DNA of 64,000 bases from Bin5 sp963662575 (GCA_963662575.1 OY759723.1:1-64000); one strand, 5' to 3'; numbered from the stretch's first letter, positions 54,465 through 63,976 are shown. Notes: a model not told the origin generated them from the letters alone. Made by a program: numbers and translations.

Positions 54465-55328
54465 ATGCCTTTGATCAACCTGAAACATGCTGAAATGTTT
54501 GTCGACGGCCTGGACCATCCCGAGGGGGTGGCGCTGGGGCCTGATGGCAACTTGTATGCCGGCGGTGAGGCGGGACAGGTCTACCTGATCGATTATGAAC
54601 AGCGGCAGTTTGAGGAATATGCGAATACAGGCGGCCTCAACCTGGGTATGGCCCTGGACGCCGCCGCCAATGTGTATATCTGTACGGCCGACCGCGGTGC
54701 CGTCTATAAGGTGACACCGGCTGGTGAGGTGAGTGAATACAGTACCGGCAGCGAGGGGCGCGCGTTGACCACGCCCAACTATCCGGCGTTCGACGCGCAT
54801 GGGAATCTCTATGTAACCGATTCCGGAACATGGTATGGAAACGACGGCTGCATCTTCTGCGTAGCGCCAGATGGGACGACGGCCTTGATCGATACCGAGA
54901 ACAGCAACTTTCCTAACGGCTGTGCGGTCAGCCCTGACGGCGAATTCCTTTATGTTGCGATGTCGCTTAGCCCTCCTCAAATTGTGCGCTTTCCGATTGA
55001 AGGCGGCCGCAAAGTCGGACCGACCGAATCAGTTGTCGCGCTGCCCCACATTGTGCCGGACGGCCTGGCCTTCTGCGCGGACGGAAGTTTTTTGATTTCC
55101 TGCTACCGTCCGGACACGATTTTGCGGGTTCTGCCCGATGGCGATCTCACGGTTCTGATGGACGACTATGAAGGAACGATCCTGGGAGCGCCGACCAATG
55201 TCTGTTTTGGCGGTCCGGCGTTGTCGGTGCTGTTTTGGGCAAACCTGGGGCGCTGGCATCTGGGGCAGAATGCCCACACGGGGCTGCAAGGGGCAGAACT
55301 ATTTTATCCTGAGATCAGTTCATCATAG
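54465..55328 (+). CDS. SMP-30/gluconolactonase-like beta-propeller
   Basis: Protein of 287 residues (AGGAGGAAGG ribosome binding site upstream), with six-bladed propeller strands typical of the SMP-30 family: LDHPEGVALGPDGNLYAGG, GMALDAAANVYICTADRGAVYKV, YPAFDAHGNLYVTDSGTWYG, FPNGCAVSPDGEFLYVAMS and VPDGLAFCADGSFLISCYR. Members hydrolyse aldonolactones with a divalent metal held by Glu, Asn and Asp; the acid in PEGV and the Asn/Asp in FPNG and VPDG fit. No signal peptide. It probably opens a sugar lactone from the preceding oxidation steps. Confidence 0.85.
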   Translation: MPLINLKHAEMFVDGLDHPEGVALGPDGNLYAGGEAGQVYLIDYEQRQFEEYANTGGLNLGMALDAAANVYICTADRGAVYKVTPAGEVSEYSTGSEGRALTTPNYPAFDAHGNLYVTDSGTWYGNDGCIFCVAPDGTTALIDTENSNFPNGCAVSPDGEFLYVAMSLSPPQIVRFPIEGGRKVGPTESVVALPHIVPDGLAFCADGSFLISCYRPDTILRVLPDGDLTVLMDDYEGTILGAPTNVCFGGPALSVLFWANLGRWHLGQNAHTGLQGAELFYPEISSS

Positions 55329-55377
55329 GAGTATAGGCAGAGGGGCGCTCGCGACCGGGGGATTGTCAATACTTTCA

Positions 55378-55406
55378 TTGGCAACCCTTTTTCAGTGGGC
55401 TATAAT
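55378..55406 (+). promoter_or_regulatory. Promoter of the Ser/Thr kinase gene
   Basis: TTGGCA (55378-55383), 17-base spacer and a perfect TATAAT (55401-55406); the predicted start is about 80 bases before the kinase ATG at 55495. Confidence 0.75.
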
Positions 55407-55494
55407 GGCAGATAGTCAAGGGTGGATGACGATGTTGCAAGCCGCAATCCACTAACCACTTAATGCGCCTCTCCCTGCCATCAAAGAAGCTGTC

Positions 55495-56406
55495 ATGACC
55501 TACGGCGCGAGCGCTGGAACGAATCTACTCCCCGTATCCTCACAACTGGGTCGGTACCGGATACTTGAACCATTAGGGCAAGGTGCGACGGCCGTTGTTT
55601 ACCGCGCGCAGGACCTGACCGGCCGCCAAGTGGCTCTGAAGGCCCTCAACAGCGTGGCAGCGAGCCAGCCCCATATGCGCTCATGCTTCGAGATGGAGTA
55701 CCGTACGTTGGCGCGGTTGCGCCATCCGGGAATCCTGCGAGTTTACGATGCCGGCGAGGCAAATGGCCGCCTATTCATAGCGATGGAGCTGGTCGAAGGC
55801 GGAACACTGGAGCAGTTTCTGCAACGCGCCAAGTCGATCGGCGAAGTTGCGGCCATCGACATCGCCCGCCAGGTCGCTGAGGCGCTGGATTACATCCACG
55901 AACTGGGCTATGTCCACCGAGACGTAAAGATATCCAACATTCTGCTGGGATCGATGGGACGGGCGGTACTCTTCGACTTCGGTACTGTCTACGCCCTCGA
56001 CAATCCGGTAAACAATGCGCCGGGCATCTATGGCACGCCGGCCTTTTTGGCGCCGGAACAGATACGCGCCGATTCGGAGCCAGACCGACGCTCGGACCTG
56101 TACAGTTTGGGCATCGTGCTCTATCTGATGGTTTCGGGGCGCAGACCCTTTTACGGCTCACGGGAAGAGGTGCTTGATGCGCACCTTACGGAGGAACCGC
56201 CGCCGCCATCGGCGTTCGGATGGGTATCGCCTGAACTGGAGCGGATCATACTCAAGGCGTTGGCGAAGAAGCCGGAGGAGCGCTTTGAGAGCGGCGCTGA
56301 CTTTGCCCTGGCGTTGAGAGAGGTGGAGGTGGAAACGGAGGAACCAAAGCCGCGGCTGGCTACGCGTTTGCGGGCGTGGCTGAATGATACGGTACGACCG
56401 GAATAA
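55495..56406 (+). CDS. Cytosolic Hanks-type Ser/Thr protein kinase
   Basis: Kinase of 303 residues with a single catalytic domain: glycine loop LGQGATAVVYRA (27-38), Lys49 in QVALKALN, catalytic loop HRDVKISN (141-148), DFG at 161-163 and APE at 186-188. The C-terminal part ends soon after the domain (RLRAWLNDTVRPE), with no transmembrane segment or sensor domain. Thus it is a minimal, soluble kinase of the PknB-like group. It is monocistronic behind a strong promoter, convergent with the sdh operon. Confidence 0.93.
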   Translation: MTYGASAGTNLLPVSSQLGRYRILEPLGQGATAVVYRAQDLTGRQVALKALNSVAASQPHMRSCFEMEYRTLARLRHPGILRVYDAGEANGRLFIAMELVEGGTLEQFLQRAKSIGEVAAIDIARQVAEALDYIHELGYVHRDVKISNILLGSMGRAVLFDFGTVYALDNPVNNAPGIYGTPAFLAPEQIRADSEPDRRSDLYSLGIVLYLMVSGRRPFYGSREEVLDAHLTEEPPPPSAFGWVSPELERIILKALAKKPEERFESGADFALALREVEVETEEPKPRLATRLRAWLNDTVRPE

Positions 56407-56447
56407 GCGCGGGCGCGGGTGACGGCTGAGTTTTCGTGGGGACTTCG

Positions 56448-57149
56448 TCAGTCATCGAGGCCGTTGATCAGAGCCAGTTTCACTTCACCGATGGCCCGCG
56501 TAACGTCGATTTCACGCGGGCAGGCCTGCACACAGTTGAAGACGGTGCGGCAGCGCCAGACGCCGTCAACGTCGTTGAGTACACGTAGACGCAGATCTGC
56601 GGCAGTGTCGCGGTCATCGAATATGAAGCGGTGGGCCTGGACGATTGCTGCCGGGCCGATGTAGTCCTCGTTAGCCCAAAAGCTGGGGCAGGCAGTGGTA
56701 CAGGCTGCGCACAGAATGCACTTGGTGGTATCGTCGTAACGTTCGCGTGCTTCCTGGCTCTGATAGCGTTCCCCTGAAGCAGGGAGTTGGTCGTTAATCA
56801 GATAGGGCAGTACGGCCCTGTATTTGGCGAAAAAGGGCTCCATATCCACTACAAGGTCCTTGATCAACGGCATCGTGCGCAGTGGTTCGATCTGGCACAC
56901 GTCGCCAACGTCCTGCATGAGCACTTTGCAGGCCAGAGCGTTGCGGCCGTTGATCACCATGGCATCGCTGCCGCAGATGCCGTGGGCGCATGAGCGCCGC
57001 AAGGTGAGCGTACCGTCCTGGTACCACTTTACCTGGTGCAGGGCGTCCAGTACGCGGTCACTTCCTTCCACATCCACCCAATACTCTCCCCACCAAGGCT
57101 TGGAATCGGTCTCTGGATTGAATCTGCGAATTCGCATTTGGATGCGCAT
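56448..57149 (-). CDS. sdhB: Succinate dehydrogenase/fumarate reductase iron-sulfur subunit
   Basis: Subunit of respiratory complex II, 233 residues. It carries the [2Fe-2S] ligands in RRSCAHGICGSDAMVINGRNALAC, the [4Fe-4S] motif CILCAACTTACP and the [3Fe-4S] Cys in VFNCVQACPREI. It passes electrons from SdhA to the quinone site in SdhC/D. It follows sdhA with 1 base between, so it is cotranslated. Confidence 0.95.
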   Translation of the reverse strand: MRIQMRIRRFNPETDSKPWWGEYWVDVEGSDRVLDALHQVKWYQDGTLTLRRSCAHGICGSDAMVINGRNALACKVLMQDVGDVCQIEPLRTMPLIKDLVVDMEPFFAKYRAVLPYLINDQLPASGERYQSQEARERYDDTTKCILCAACTTACPSFWANEDYIGPAAIVQAHRFIFDDRDTAADLRLRVLNDVDGVWRCRTVFNCVQACPREIDVTRAIGEVKLALINGLDD

Positions 57150-57150
57150 A

Positions 57151-58884
57151 TTAGTAGGTTCGCTCCTTGGGATGGTGGATGGTGATGCTCACGGGCGCGT
57201 AGTCCAAGCTGATCTTCCCATCCACTTTGGTGGCGTAGGTGTGGGTTAGCCAGTTCTCATCGTCACGTTCTTTATGATCTTCGCGGCTGTGCGCCCCGCG
57301 ACTTTCCTGGCGCGCCAACGCGCTGGCGGCGGTGACTTCGGCAAGGTCGAGCAGGTTTTGCAGCTCGATGGCTTCGAGGATGTCGGTATTGAAGCGCTTG
57401 CCCTTGTCCATGACGGTGATATCCTGGGCGCATTCCTGCAGCTCTCGCACGCGAGTCAGGGCAGACTGGATGCCCTCTTCGGTGCGGAAGACGCCGACGT
57501 TGTCCATCATCAGCGCCTGCATCTCGGTGCGCAGATCAGCGACATTGTGTTGGCCATCATGGTCCATCATTTTCTGTAGCATTGCCTGGGTGGGCTCCCA
57601 CGTCTCTGCCGGCAGTTCCGCCCAATCGTTCTGCTGGGCATAGGCGGCCGCGGCTTTGCCGGCGCGCTTACCGAAGACGACCAGATCGACAAGGCTGTTG
57701 GTGCCAAGACGATTGGCGCCGTGTACGCTGACGCAGGCCACTTCGCCGGCGGCGTAGAAACCGGGCACGACGTCACCCTGGGCATTGCGCTGCACTTCGC
57801 CGTCAACGTTGGTGGGGATGCCGCCCATGGCGTAGTGGGCGGTAGGCTGCACCGGCATCGGCTCCAGTGCAGGGTCGATGCCGAGATAAGTCTTGCAGAA
57901 TTCGGCGCTGTCGGCCAGTTTCGTTTCTACGACCTGGCGTCCGAGGTGGGTGGCGTCGAGATGGACGTAGCGCCCGCCGTCAATGCCCTTGTTGTCGCGG
58001 ACCTCGAGGTAGATGGCGCGGCTGACTACGTCGCGGCTGGCCAAGTCCTTCAGGTTGGGTGCGTAACGCTCCATGAAGCGCTCGCCGTCACGGTTACGCA
58101 GAATTCCGCCTTCGCCGCGCACGCCTTCGGTGATGAGAATACCCATCTTGAAGATGCCGGTAGGATGAAATTGAAAGAACTCCATATCCTCGAGGGGGAT
58201 GCCTTTGTGCAGGGCGATGGCGGGGCCGTCTCCGGTGAGACTGTGGGCGTTGCTGGTAATCTCCCACATTCGACCAAAGCCGCCGGTGGCGAATATAAGC
58301 GCCTTGCCGTGGAAGACATGCAGGTCGCCGCTGTCGATCTCGTAGGCGACGACGCCGGTGGCTTGTCCGTCGGCGGAGAGCAGAAGGTCCAGGACGTGAA
58401 ACTCATCGAAGAAGCGAACGTCATGGGCGATGCACTGCTGGTAGAGCGTCTGCAGGATCATGTGGCCGGTGCGGTCGGCGGCGTGACAGGCGCGACGGAC
58501 GGGCTTTTCGCCGAAGTTGCTGGTATGGCCGCCGAACGGCCGCTGGGCAATTTTGCCTTCGGGGGTACGATCGAAGGGAAGACCCATGTGTTCCAGTTCG
58601 TAGATAACCTCGACTGCTTCCTCACACATGATGTCGACCGCGTCCTGGTCGGCGAGGTAATCGCTGCCCTTAATGGTGTCAAATGTATGCCACTCGGCCC
58701 GATCCTCTTCGAGGTTGCCCAGTGCTGCGCCAATTCCTCCCTGCGCAGTGCCGGTGTGGCTGCGGGTCGGATATAGCTTGGTCAGGACAGCGGTATCGCT
58801 GCCCTGGCTGGCGTAAAGGGCCGCCATCAGGCCGGCGCCACCGGCGCCGACAACAATCGTTTCAAATCTATGCGTATGGATCAT
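57151..58884 (-). CDS. sdhA: Succinate dehydrogenase flavoprotein subunit
   Basis: FAD-containing catalytic subunit of 577 residues. The FAD-binding segment VVGAGGAGLMAALYAS and the covalent FAD His43 (RSHTGTAQGGIGAALGN) are visible, along with the substrate-site segment YAMGGIPTNVDGEV and HGANRLGTNSLVDLVVFG. Length is typical. Encoded between sdhD (75 bases upstream) and sdhB. Confidence 0.96.
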   Translation of the reverse strand: MIHTHRFETIVVGAGGAGLMAALYASQGSDTAVLTKLYPTRSHTGTAQGGIGAALGNLEEDRAEWHTFDTIKGSDYLADQDAVDIMCEEAVEVIYELEHMGLPFDRTPEGKIAQRPFGGHTSNFGEKPVRRACHAADRTGHMILQTLYQQCIAHDVRFFDEFHVLDLLLSADGQATGVVAYEIDSGDLHVFHGKALIFATGGFGRMWEITSNAHSLTGDGPAIALHKGIPLEDMEFFQFHPTGIFKMGILITEGVRGEGGILRNRDGERFMERYAPNLKDLASRDVVSRAIYLEVRDNKGIDGGRYVHLDATHLGRQVVETKLADSAEFCKTYLGIDPALEPMPVQPTAHYAMGGIPTNVDGEVQRNAQGDVVPGFYAAGEVACVSVHGANRLGTNSLVDLVVFGKRAGKAAAAYAQQNDWAELPAETWEPTQAMLQKMMDHDGQHNVADLRTEMQALMMDNVGVFRTEEGIQSALTRVRELQECAQDITVMDKGKRFNTDILEAIELQNLLDLAEVTAASALARQESRGAHSREDHKERDDENWLTHTYATKVDGKISLDYAPVSITIHHPKERTY

Positions 58885-58959
58885 CTTATCCTCATGTAGC
58901 GAAGCGGCGGAACAGCTGTCACCTAGCCTTAATGCAGCGAAGTGCTACGGCGCTTGACG

Positions 58960-59400
58960 TTAGCCCATCCCCATAACGCGCTCGAACAACCGTCCCAGGC
59001 CGCCAGCGCCAAGAATGATCGCCACACTTCCAAGCAGAATCAATAGAAGGCCGATTCCGTAGACAGCCGCGGTGAGCAAGAAATTGAGAAACTTATTATG
59101 TACGTAATCGTTGATTGAAAAGCGAGCGCCGTTCATGCCGTGTGCCATGCCGATGAACAGAAGCGAGGCGTCGAACAGGCGCCAGAATACGCCGGCCGGG
59201 CCTGACCAGCGCTCGGCAATGTTGTCGAAGGTGATGTTTTCGACGCGCACAAACATGTGCATATAGAGCAGGTGGAACACAACAGTGACGAACATTACCA
59301 GCCCGCTAAGGCGCATAAACAGCCAGATTTTGCGTTCGTGATTGGGGGCACCGTAGCGGTGTTTTCCCTTTATTGATCGGCTAGACGATGTATAAGCCAT
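58960..59400 (-). CDS. sdhD: Succinate dehydrogenase membrane anchor subunit
   Basis: Hydrophobic subunit of 146 residues. The ATG at 59400 is chosen because GAGGAG lies six bases upstream; the frame is open to 59424, inside the preceding gene. Three transmembrane segments are visible, with a possible haem or quinone His in VVFHLLYMHMF and the AHGMNGARFSIND segment. Small membrane anchor that, with SdhC, binds quinone. Confidence 0.88.
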   Translation of the reverse strand: MAYTSSSRSIKGKHRYGAPNHERKIWLFMRLSGLVMFVTVVFHLLYMHMFVRVENITFDNIAERWSGPAGVFWRLFDASLLFIGMAHGMNGARFSINDYVHNKFLNFLLTAAVYGIGLLLILLGSVAIILGAGGLGRLFERVMGMG

Positions 59401-59410
59401 GTTGTGCTCC

Positions 59411-59797
59411 TCAGAAGACGCCATTCAAGGTAATTATGGCTGCAGGCACCAGCACGAGAACAACAAGTGCCAGTTCGATGCGCACGATCGTCCGCTGATA
59501 TTTACCCAGAACCGGGAAAAAGTCGATGATGATGATCCTCATGCCGTTGGCAGCATGATATAGGACGCCGAATAGGAGAAAGACCTCCATGACTTTGGCC
59601 GGCGGCGATGTGTACAGGGTCTTGTGGACCCATTCGTACGGCTCCGGTCCGATGGCGGCGATGAAGATGCTGAGGATATGCATATAGAGGAAGAGCACGA
59701 TGCCAAGACCGCTGGCCCGGTGCAAAATCCAGGCCCATTGGCCCTCTGCTCCCCTGTAGGATATGCCTCTGTAGATCGATGCTGCGAGGGCAGCCAT
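59411..59797 (-). CDS. sdhC: Succinate dehydrogenase cytochrome b556 subunit
   Basis: Membrane anchor of 128 residues with the family motif HRASGLGIVLFLYMHI, whose His is a haem ligand candidate, and a second motif LYHAANGMRIIII. Three transmembrane segments. It is the first gene of the sdhCDAB operon, 91 bases downstream of a near-consensus promoter; 10 bases separate it from sdhD. Confidence 0.9.
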   Translation of the reverse strand: MAALAASIYRGISYRGAEGQWAWILHRASGLGIVLFLYMHILSIFIAAIGPEPYEWVHKTLYTSPPAKVMEVFLLFGVLYHAANGMRIIIIDFFPVLGKYQRTIVRIELALVVLVLVPAAIITLNGVF

Positions 59798-60156
59798 AGG
59801 CTGGGATCTCCTTTTCGCGTTTTGCGAATTTAAGATGGGAGATAAATGCAGGATGCCTTGATCGGATGAAATCGAATCCGTACAAGAATCATAATCATCA
59901 CCGGTGATCCTGTCAATTCAGACCGGGGAATGAAAACGATCTGCAGGATGAAACTGCCTTAATTCCAGTATGTTCCGGGGCGTATCAGGAAGGGTGAAGC
60001 GATCGGGTCAGGGCAAGCTGCGGTCATGTTTTAGGGGAGCTTGGACACACGCGGACACGCCGTCAGTTCTCTCTGTTTCAAACATTCGCAAGGCGGTCCG
60101 AGAACCATTTGACAGGTACGCGCAGCGAGCCGTGTTCGCCCAGATGCGCTCCTCTA
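59798..60156. other. Intergenic region upstream of the sdh operon
   Basis: This 359-base region holds the sdh promoter (separate entry) and a leader of about 85 bases. The remaining 59917-60156 stretch downstream of the protease gene shows no gene or clear terminator. Confidence 0.5.
59888..59916 (-). promoter_or_regulatory. Promoter of sdhCDAB
   Basis: On the minus strand TTGACA (59911-59916) and TATGAT (59888-59893) are separated by 17 bases; predicted transcription start near 59881, about 85 bases before the sdhC ATG. Confidence 0.8.
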
Positions 60157-61746
60157 CTACCGGCTTTCTCCTAAACTCATGCTCGCCAGAAGCACATCGG
60201 GCTCCCAGACATCGATCTTGACGGTTGGTGTCAGGGTCTCGACGTTGTAAACGACAAGCCGCAACTCGTACACTCCCGGCGGGAGGCCGGCCGGGATTTC
60301 GAGGTCAAACCATGTGTCGACGGGATCATTTTCCGACCATTTGCTCGTTGCCCTGGACTCCGAGTCGGCCAGGACTTCGTCCTGGTGGAGGACTTTACTC
60401 CCATTCTCGTCGTAGAGGCGCAAGGAAATCGCATAATCGACTTGCATTTCTAGTCCGGTCTGCCAACGCATGCCCACTCGGAGAGGGAAATCCTGTCTCA
60501 GAACAATCGTCTCGCGGGTGGAAAGGCGCTCGTCGCCCTGCTCCAGTTGATATTCCAGCAGGTCGATGCCGCCGTCATAGTTGACCTCCGCGCTTTGCTG
60601 GCGCTCTTCCTGGACGGGGTCGCCGCCGCCGGTCATGAGGTGCCGGATACGCGGCAGAAGGTCGGCTGAGGAGGCAACCAACGCGAACTTTCCGTCGGCG
60701 ATACTGGAGCCGCTGATGCCGATTACGGCGCCGGTGTCCGATACGAGGGCGCCGCCGCTTTGCCCGCCGGCGATGGAAGCGTCGGTCTGGAAATAGGTGA
60801 TTCCCCCTGAACCGGTTTGCCGCAGACGCGACAGGATCCCTTTGACTATGGTCGGCTGTGGGAAGGATTCGAATTCGGCCGGGTAGCCAATCAGATACAT
60901 GTCTGCGCCGATGGGTGTGTTTTCCCCGTCGATCAGAGGGACAGGCTCCATAGAGATGTCGATCGGTCCGAGGACAGCCAGGTCGGTCTCCAGCTCCCAC
61001 CCTCTTACTGGTACGCCATCGAACTCGGCTCCGCTGGGAAAGACTACGCGGGCCGTCTCGGAGGGATAGACTACATGGCGATTGGTAACAAGGTATCTGC
61101 CTTCGATGAGGACGCCGCTGCCACTGGTTTCAGCGGTTTGAATGTAAGCAATTGCCGGTGAAACTTTGGTGAAGATCTGGGCGGAGGAGAGCTTTGGCGG
61201 GATAAAGATATCTATCGTAGTGTCTTCAGTGTTGGCCGTCGTCACCAATGGTGCATAGATCCATGCCAACGAACCAATAAACCGGATCCGCCACCAGTCG
61301 CTCGTCTGATTCCTACCAATAATCGGAAACAGATCTCCTGGCTTCGCAGAGCCGACGATGGGGTAATACGTGCCAGGCCCGCTACGGACTTTCATGTCCC
61401 GCTCGACAAGCACGAGCGGCTCTGGTACCGGTGTCTGAGTGGGCTCTGAAGCTACATCGGGGAGAACTTCACGTATTGCCGTTGCGTTGGAAGGAGTAAC
61501 CGACGAGGTAGGTTGCGCTACCGCGGTTACAAGGGAATTGACGAACTCGGGACGTTCCTCAACGAAAAAAGATAAAGCCAACAGAAAGAGCAGAACACCG
61601 ATAACTGTACCCTGAATCCACCCCCTGTTTGCCGTGCGTTTCGATGGCAGAGAGCCGAGGGAATGTCCACAGTGCCCGCAGATTAGCTCTGATTCCGGGT
61701 TGAATTGGTCGCAGCCAGGGCAACGTCTATAAAGTGTTTCTGCCAT
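60157..61746 (-). CDS. Membrane-anchored trypsin-like protease with zinc ribbon and SH3 domain
   Basis: Protein of 529 residues. The N-terminus is a zinc ribbon (Cys9, Cys12, Cys23, Cys26: CPGC...CGHC), then a transmembrane helix (about 44-61), a Thr/Pro-rich stretch, an SH3b-like domain (about 115-170, VRSGPGTYYPIVG, WWRIRF) and a trypsin-like domain with His224 (TNRHVV), Asp255 (ETDLAVLG) and Ser330 (GGQSGGALV). A C-terminal beta domain follows. The zinc ribbon is cytoplasmic and the protease faces outward, as in some DegP/HtrA-like proteins but without a PDZ domain. Probably envelope quality control or surface processing. Confidence 0.85.
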   Translation of the reverse strand: MAETLYRRCPGCDQFNPESELICGHCGHSLGSLPSKRTANRGWIQGTVIGVLLFLLALSFFVEERPEFVNSLVTAVAQPTSSVTPSNATAIREVLPDVASEPTQTPVPEPLVLVERDMKVRSGPGTYYPIVGSAKPGDLFPIIGRNQTSDWWRIRFIGSLAWIYAPLVTTANTEDTTIDIFIPPKLSSAQIFTKVSPAIAYIQTAETSGSGVLIEGRYLVTNRHVVYPSETARVVFPSGAEFDGVPVRGWELETDLAVLGPIDISMEPVPLIDGENTPIGADMYLIGYPAEFESFPQPTIVKGILSRLRQTGSGGITYFQTDASIAGGQSGGALVSDTGAVIGISGSSIADGKFALVASSADLLPRIRHLMTGGGDPVQEERQQSAEVNYDGGIDLLEYQLEQGDERLSTRETIVLRQDFPLRVGMRWQTGLEMQVDYAISLRLYDENGSKVLHQDEVLADSESRATSKWSENDPVDTWFDLEIPAGLPPGVYELRLVVYNVETLTPTVKIDVWEPDVLLASMSLGESR

Positions 61747-61871
61747 TGGAAAATCTCAGTCAGATAGAGAGATTTTCGCCGTCTCCAGCATTAGTCACAG
61801 CCGAAAAACTGGAGACCCGCGCAGCATGCCCGACCACGTTGTTACTGGCAATGCGTTGCGGCAGCGCGCCC

Positions 61872-63137
61872 TTACATATTGTCGATCAGCGCCTGGCCGA
61901 ATTCGCTGCACTTGAGGAGTGTCGCGCTCTCCATCAGACGTTCGAAGTCGTAGGTGACCCGTTTCTGGCCAATGGTTGTTTCCATCGACTGAACAATCAG
62001 GTCAGCAGCCCGGGGCCACCCCAGATGGCGCAGCATCATTTCGCCGGACAGGATCACCGACGAAGGATTTACTTTGTCCTGGCCGGTGTATTTGGGAGCA
62101 GTGCCATGGGTAGCTTCAAAGATGGCGCGGCCGGTTTCGTAGTTTATGTTGGCGCCGGGAGCGATACCGATACCGCCCACTTGTGCAGCCAGGGCATCGC
62201 TGATATAGTCGCCATTCAGATTTAGGGTTGCCAAAATGTCGTACTCGGCCGGGCGGGTGAGAATCTGTTGTAGCATAGCATCGGCGATGACATCCTTGAT
62301 GATAATGTCTCCATCCGTTGCTGACGGTAGTTGGCGCCAGGGGCCCCCATCAAGCAGTTGGGCGCCGAAGCTCTCATCCGCGGTCTGGTAACCCCAGTTG
62401 CGGAAGGCGCCCTCAGTAAACTTCATGATGTTGCCTTTGTGCACGAGCGTCACACTTTCGCGCCCGTTGTCAAGCGCGTATTGGATGGCGGCGCGCACGA
62501 GGCGGTCTGTGCCCTCTTGGCTAACCGGCTTGATGCCAAAGCCTGCGGTGTCGGGGAAGCGCACTTTGGCATAACTTTCGGCAAAGGACTGGCTGAACAG
62601 CCGTTTGAAGCGCTCGGCCTCCTCGGTTCCTTCCTCGAACTCAATTCCAGCGTAAATATCCTCAGTATTTTCGCGAAAGATCACCATATCCACCAGTTCC
62701 GGCTGCTTCACGGGGCTGGGGACGCCGTTAAAGTAGCGAACTGGTCGCACGCAGGCATATAGATCCAGCCGCTGGCGCAGGGCGACGTTTATGCTGCGAA
62801 TGCCGCCGCCTACAGGAGTTGTCAGAGGGCCTTTGAGCGCGACCATATATTCATCGATCGCGTCCAAAGTTTCCTGTGGCAACCATACTATCTCCTGGTA
62901 AACATCGTTGGCCTTGTCGCCGGCGTAGACCTCCATCCAGACGATCTTTTTCTGGCCGCCGTAGGCCTTGGCCACCGCGGCATCCAGCACGGGTTGGCTG
63001 GCCGCCCAGATGTCGGGGCCGGTGCCATCGCCTTCAATGAAGCAGACGATGGGGTTGTCTGGCACTTGTAAATTTCCGTCCTGATCGATGTCGATCCTTC
63101 TGCCTTCGGTGGGAACGACAATCTTCTGATATGCCAT
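61872..63137 (-). CDS. icd: Isocitrate dehydrogenase, NADP-type
   Basis: TCA-cycle enzyme of 421 residues converting isocitrate to 2-oxoglutarate. Motifs of the bacterial NADP-dependent family are present: VCFIEGDGTGPDIWAAS, GPLTTPVGGGIRSINVALRQRLDLYACVRP (split: LTTPVGGGIRSIN, LDLYACVRP), YDILATLNLNGDYISDALAAQ and GIGIAPGANIN. The cofactor-specific residues could not be read with certainty. It follows the SDR gene by 38 bases on the same strand and likely shares a transcript with it. Confidence 0.95.
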   Translation of the reverse strand: MAYQKIVVPTEGRRIDIDQDGNLQVPDNPIVCFIEGDGTGPDIWAASQPVLDAAVAKAYGGQKKIVWMEVYAGDKANDVYQEIVWLPQETLDAIDEYMVALKGPLTTPVGGGIRSINVALRQRLDLYACVRPVRYFNGVPSPVKQPELVDMVIFRENTEDIYAGIEFEEGTEEAERFKRLFSQSFAESYAKVRFPDTAGFGIKPVSQEGTDRLVRAAIQYALDNGRESVTLVHKGNIMKFTEGAFRNWGYQTADESFGAQLLDGGPWRQLPSATDGDIIIKDVIADAMLQQILTRPAEYDILATLNLNGDYISDALAAQVGGIGIAPGANINYETGRAIFEATHGTAPKYTGQDKVNPSSVILSGEMMLRHLGWPRAADLIVQSMETTIGQKRVTYDFERLMESATLLKCSEFGQALIDNM

Positions 63138-63175
63138 CAGTGTAAAGCCTCCAATTGGGGTGGTTATAACAGTAC

Positions 63176-63976
63176 TTAGACCAGGTCTTCCTCTACTTTT
63201 GCAAGCCAGTGTGCGTCTGCACGGCTAAAAATTTCGCCTGAGAGGTCGCGGCTCCATGGCCCGACGAGCCAATAGATTAAGCGCGCGGCCGATTCCGGAC
63301 TAAGCAAACTGCCCTGGTGGTGGGCATCATGAAAGCGACTGAAGTCCAGACTTGAACCGTAGGTGTCGATGCTGCGTATGTCCGCCTGCATTTCAGTATC
63401 CACCATGCCGGGTGCGAGCGCGTTTACCGTCACGCCGGTCACGCCATCGGCCTGCAGTTCCGCCGCCATGTAACGGGTCAGCACGTTGAGACCGGCTTTG
63501 GAGGCGCTGTAGGCGCTCCAACCGGGTACGACGTTTTCGGCTGCACCGCTGGTGACGTTGAGGATGCGGCCGTAACGCTGTTCAATCATGACAGGCAGGA
63601 CGTTGCGGGCCATCTGAAAAGGGCCGACGAGATTGCAATGGATATTGTAAGCCCATTCCTCCGGGTCGGCCTCGAATACTTGCTCGACCGGCCAGACGGT
63701 GCCGGCGTTGTTGACCAGGATGTCGACCCTGTCGAATTGGGTGAGTGCAGCTTCCACCACCTCTTCGATTTGATCGGGATTGGCGACATCGCATGGAACG
63801 GCGATGGCCTTTGCGCCAGCGCCTGAGATTTTCCTGGCGACGGCCTCAATCTGGTCATCGCTGCGTGCGGTGAGGACGACGGCTGCGCCGGCTGCGGCCA
63901 ATAAATGTCCCGCGGCCGCGCCGATGCCGCGGCCGCCACCGGTGATGATCGCTACCTGACCCTGAAGTTTCTTCAT
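63176..63976 (-). CDS. Short-chain dehydrogenase/reductase
   Basis: Classical SDR of 266 residues with the cofactor motif ITGGGRGIGAAAG, the NNAG motif (ILVNNAG) and the catalytic Tyr-Lys pair in YSASKAG with an upstream Ser in VTSGAAEN. The C-terminus differs from typical FabG. Probably oxidises or reduces an alcohol/ketone using NAD(P)H; the substrate is unknown. It precedes icd. The start ATG is 24 bases from the window edge. Confidence 0.9.
   Translation of the reverse strand: MKKLQGQVAIITGGGRGIGAAAGHLLAAAGAAVVLTARSDDQIEAVARKISGAGAKAIAVPCDVANPDQIEEVVEAALTQFDRVDILVNNAGTVWPVEQVFEADPEEWAYNIHCNLVGPFQMARNVLPVMIEQRYGRILNVTSGAAENVVPGWSAYSASKAGLNVLTRYMAAELQADGVTGVTVNALAPGMVDTEMQADIRSIDTYGSSLDFSRFHDAHHQGSLLSPESAARLIYWLVGPWSRDLSGEIFSRADAHWLAKVEEDLV

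Noticed and set aside
57721..58776. 351-codon plus-strand frame opposite sdhA
   Set aside because: Antisense shadow of the sdhA coding sequence with no recognisable domain.
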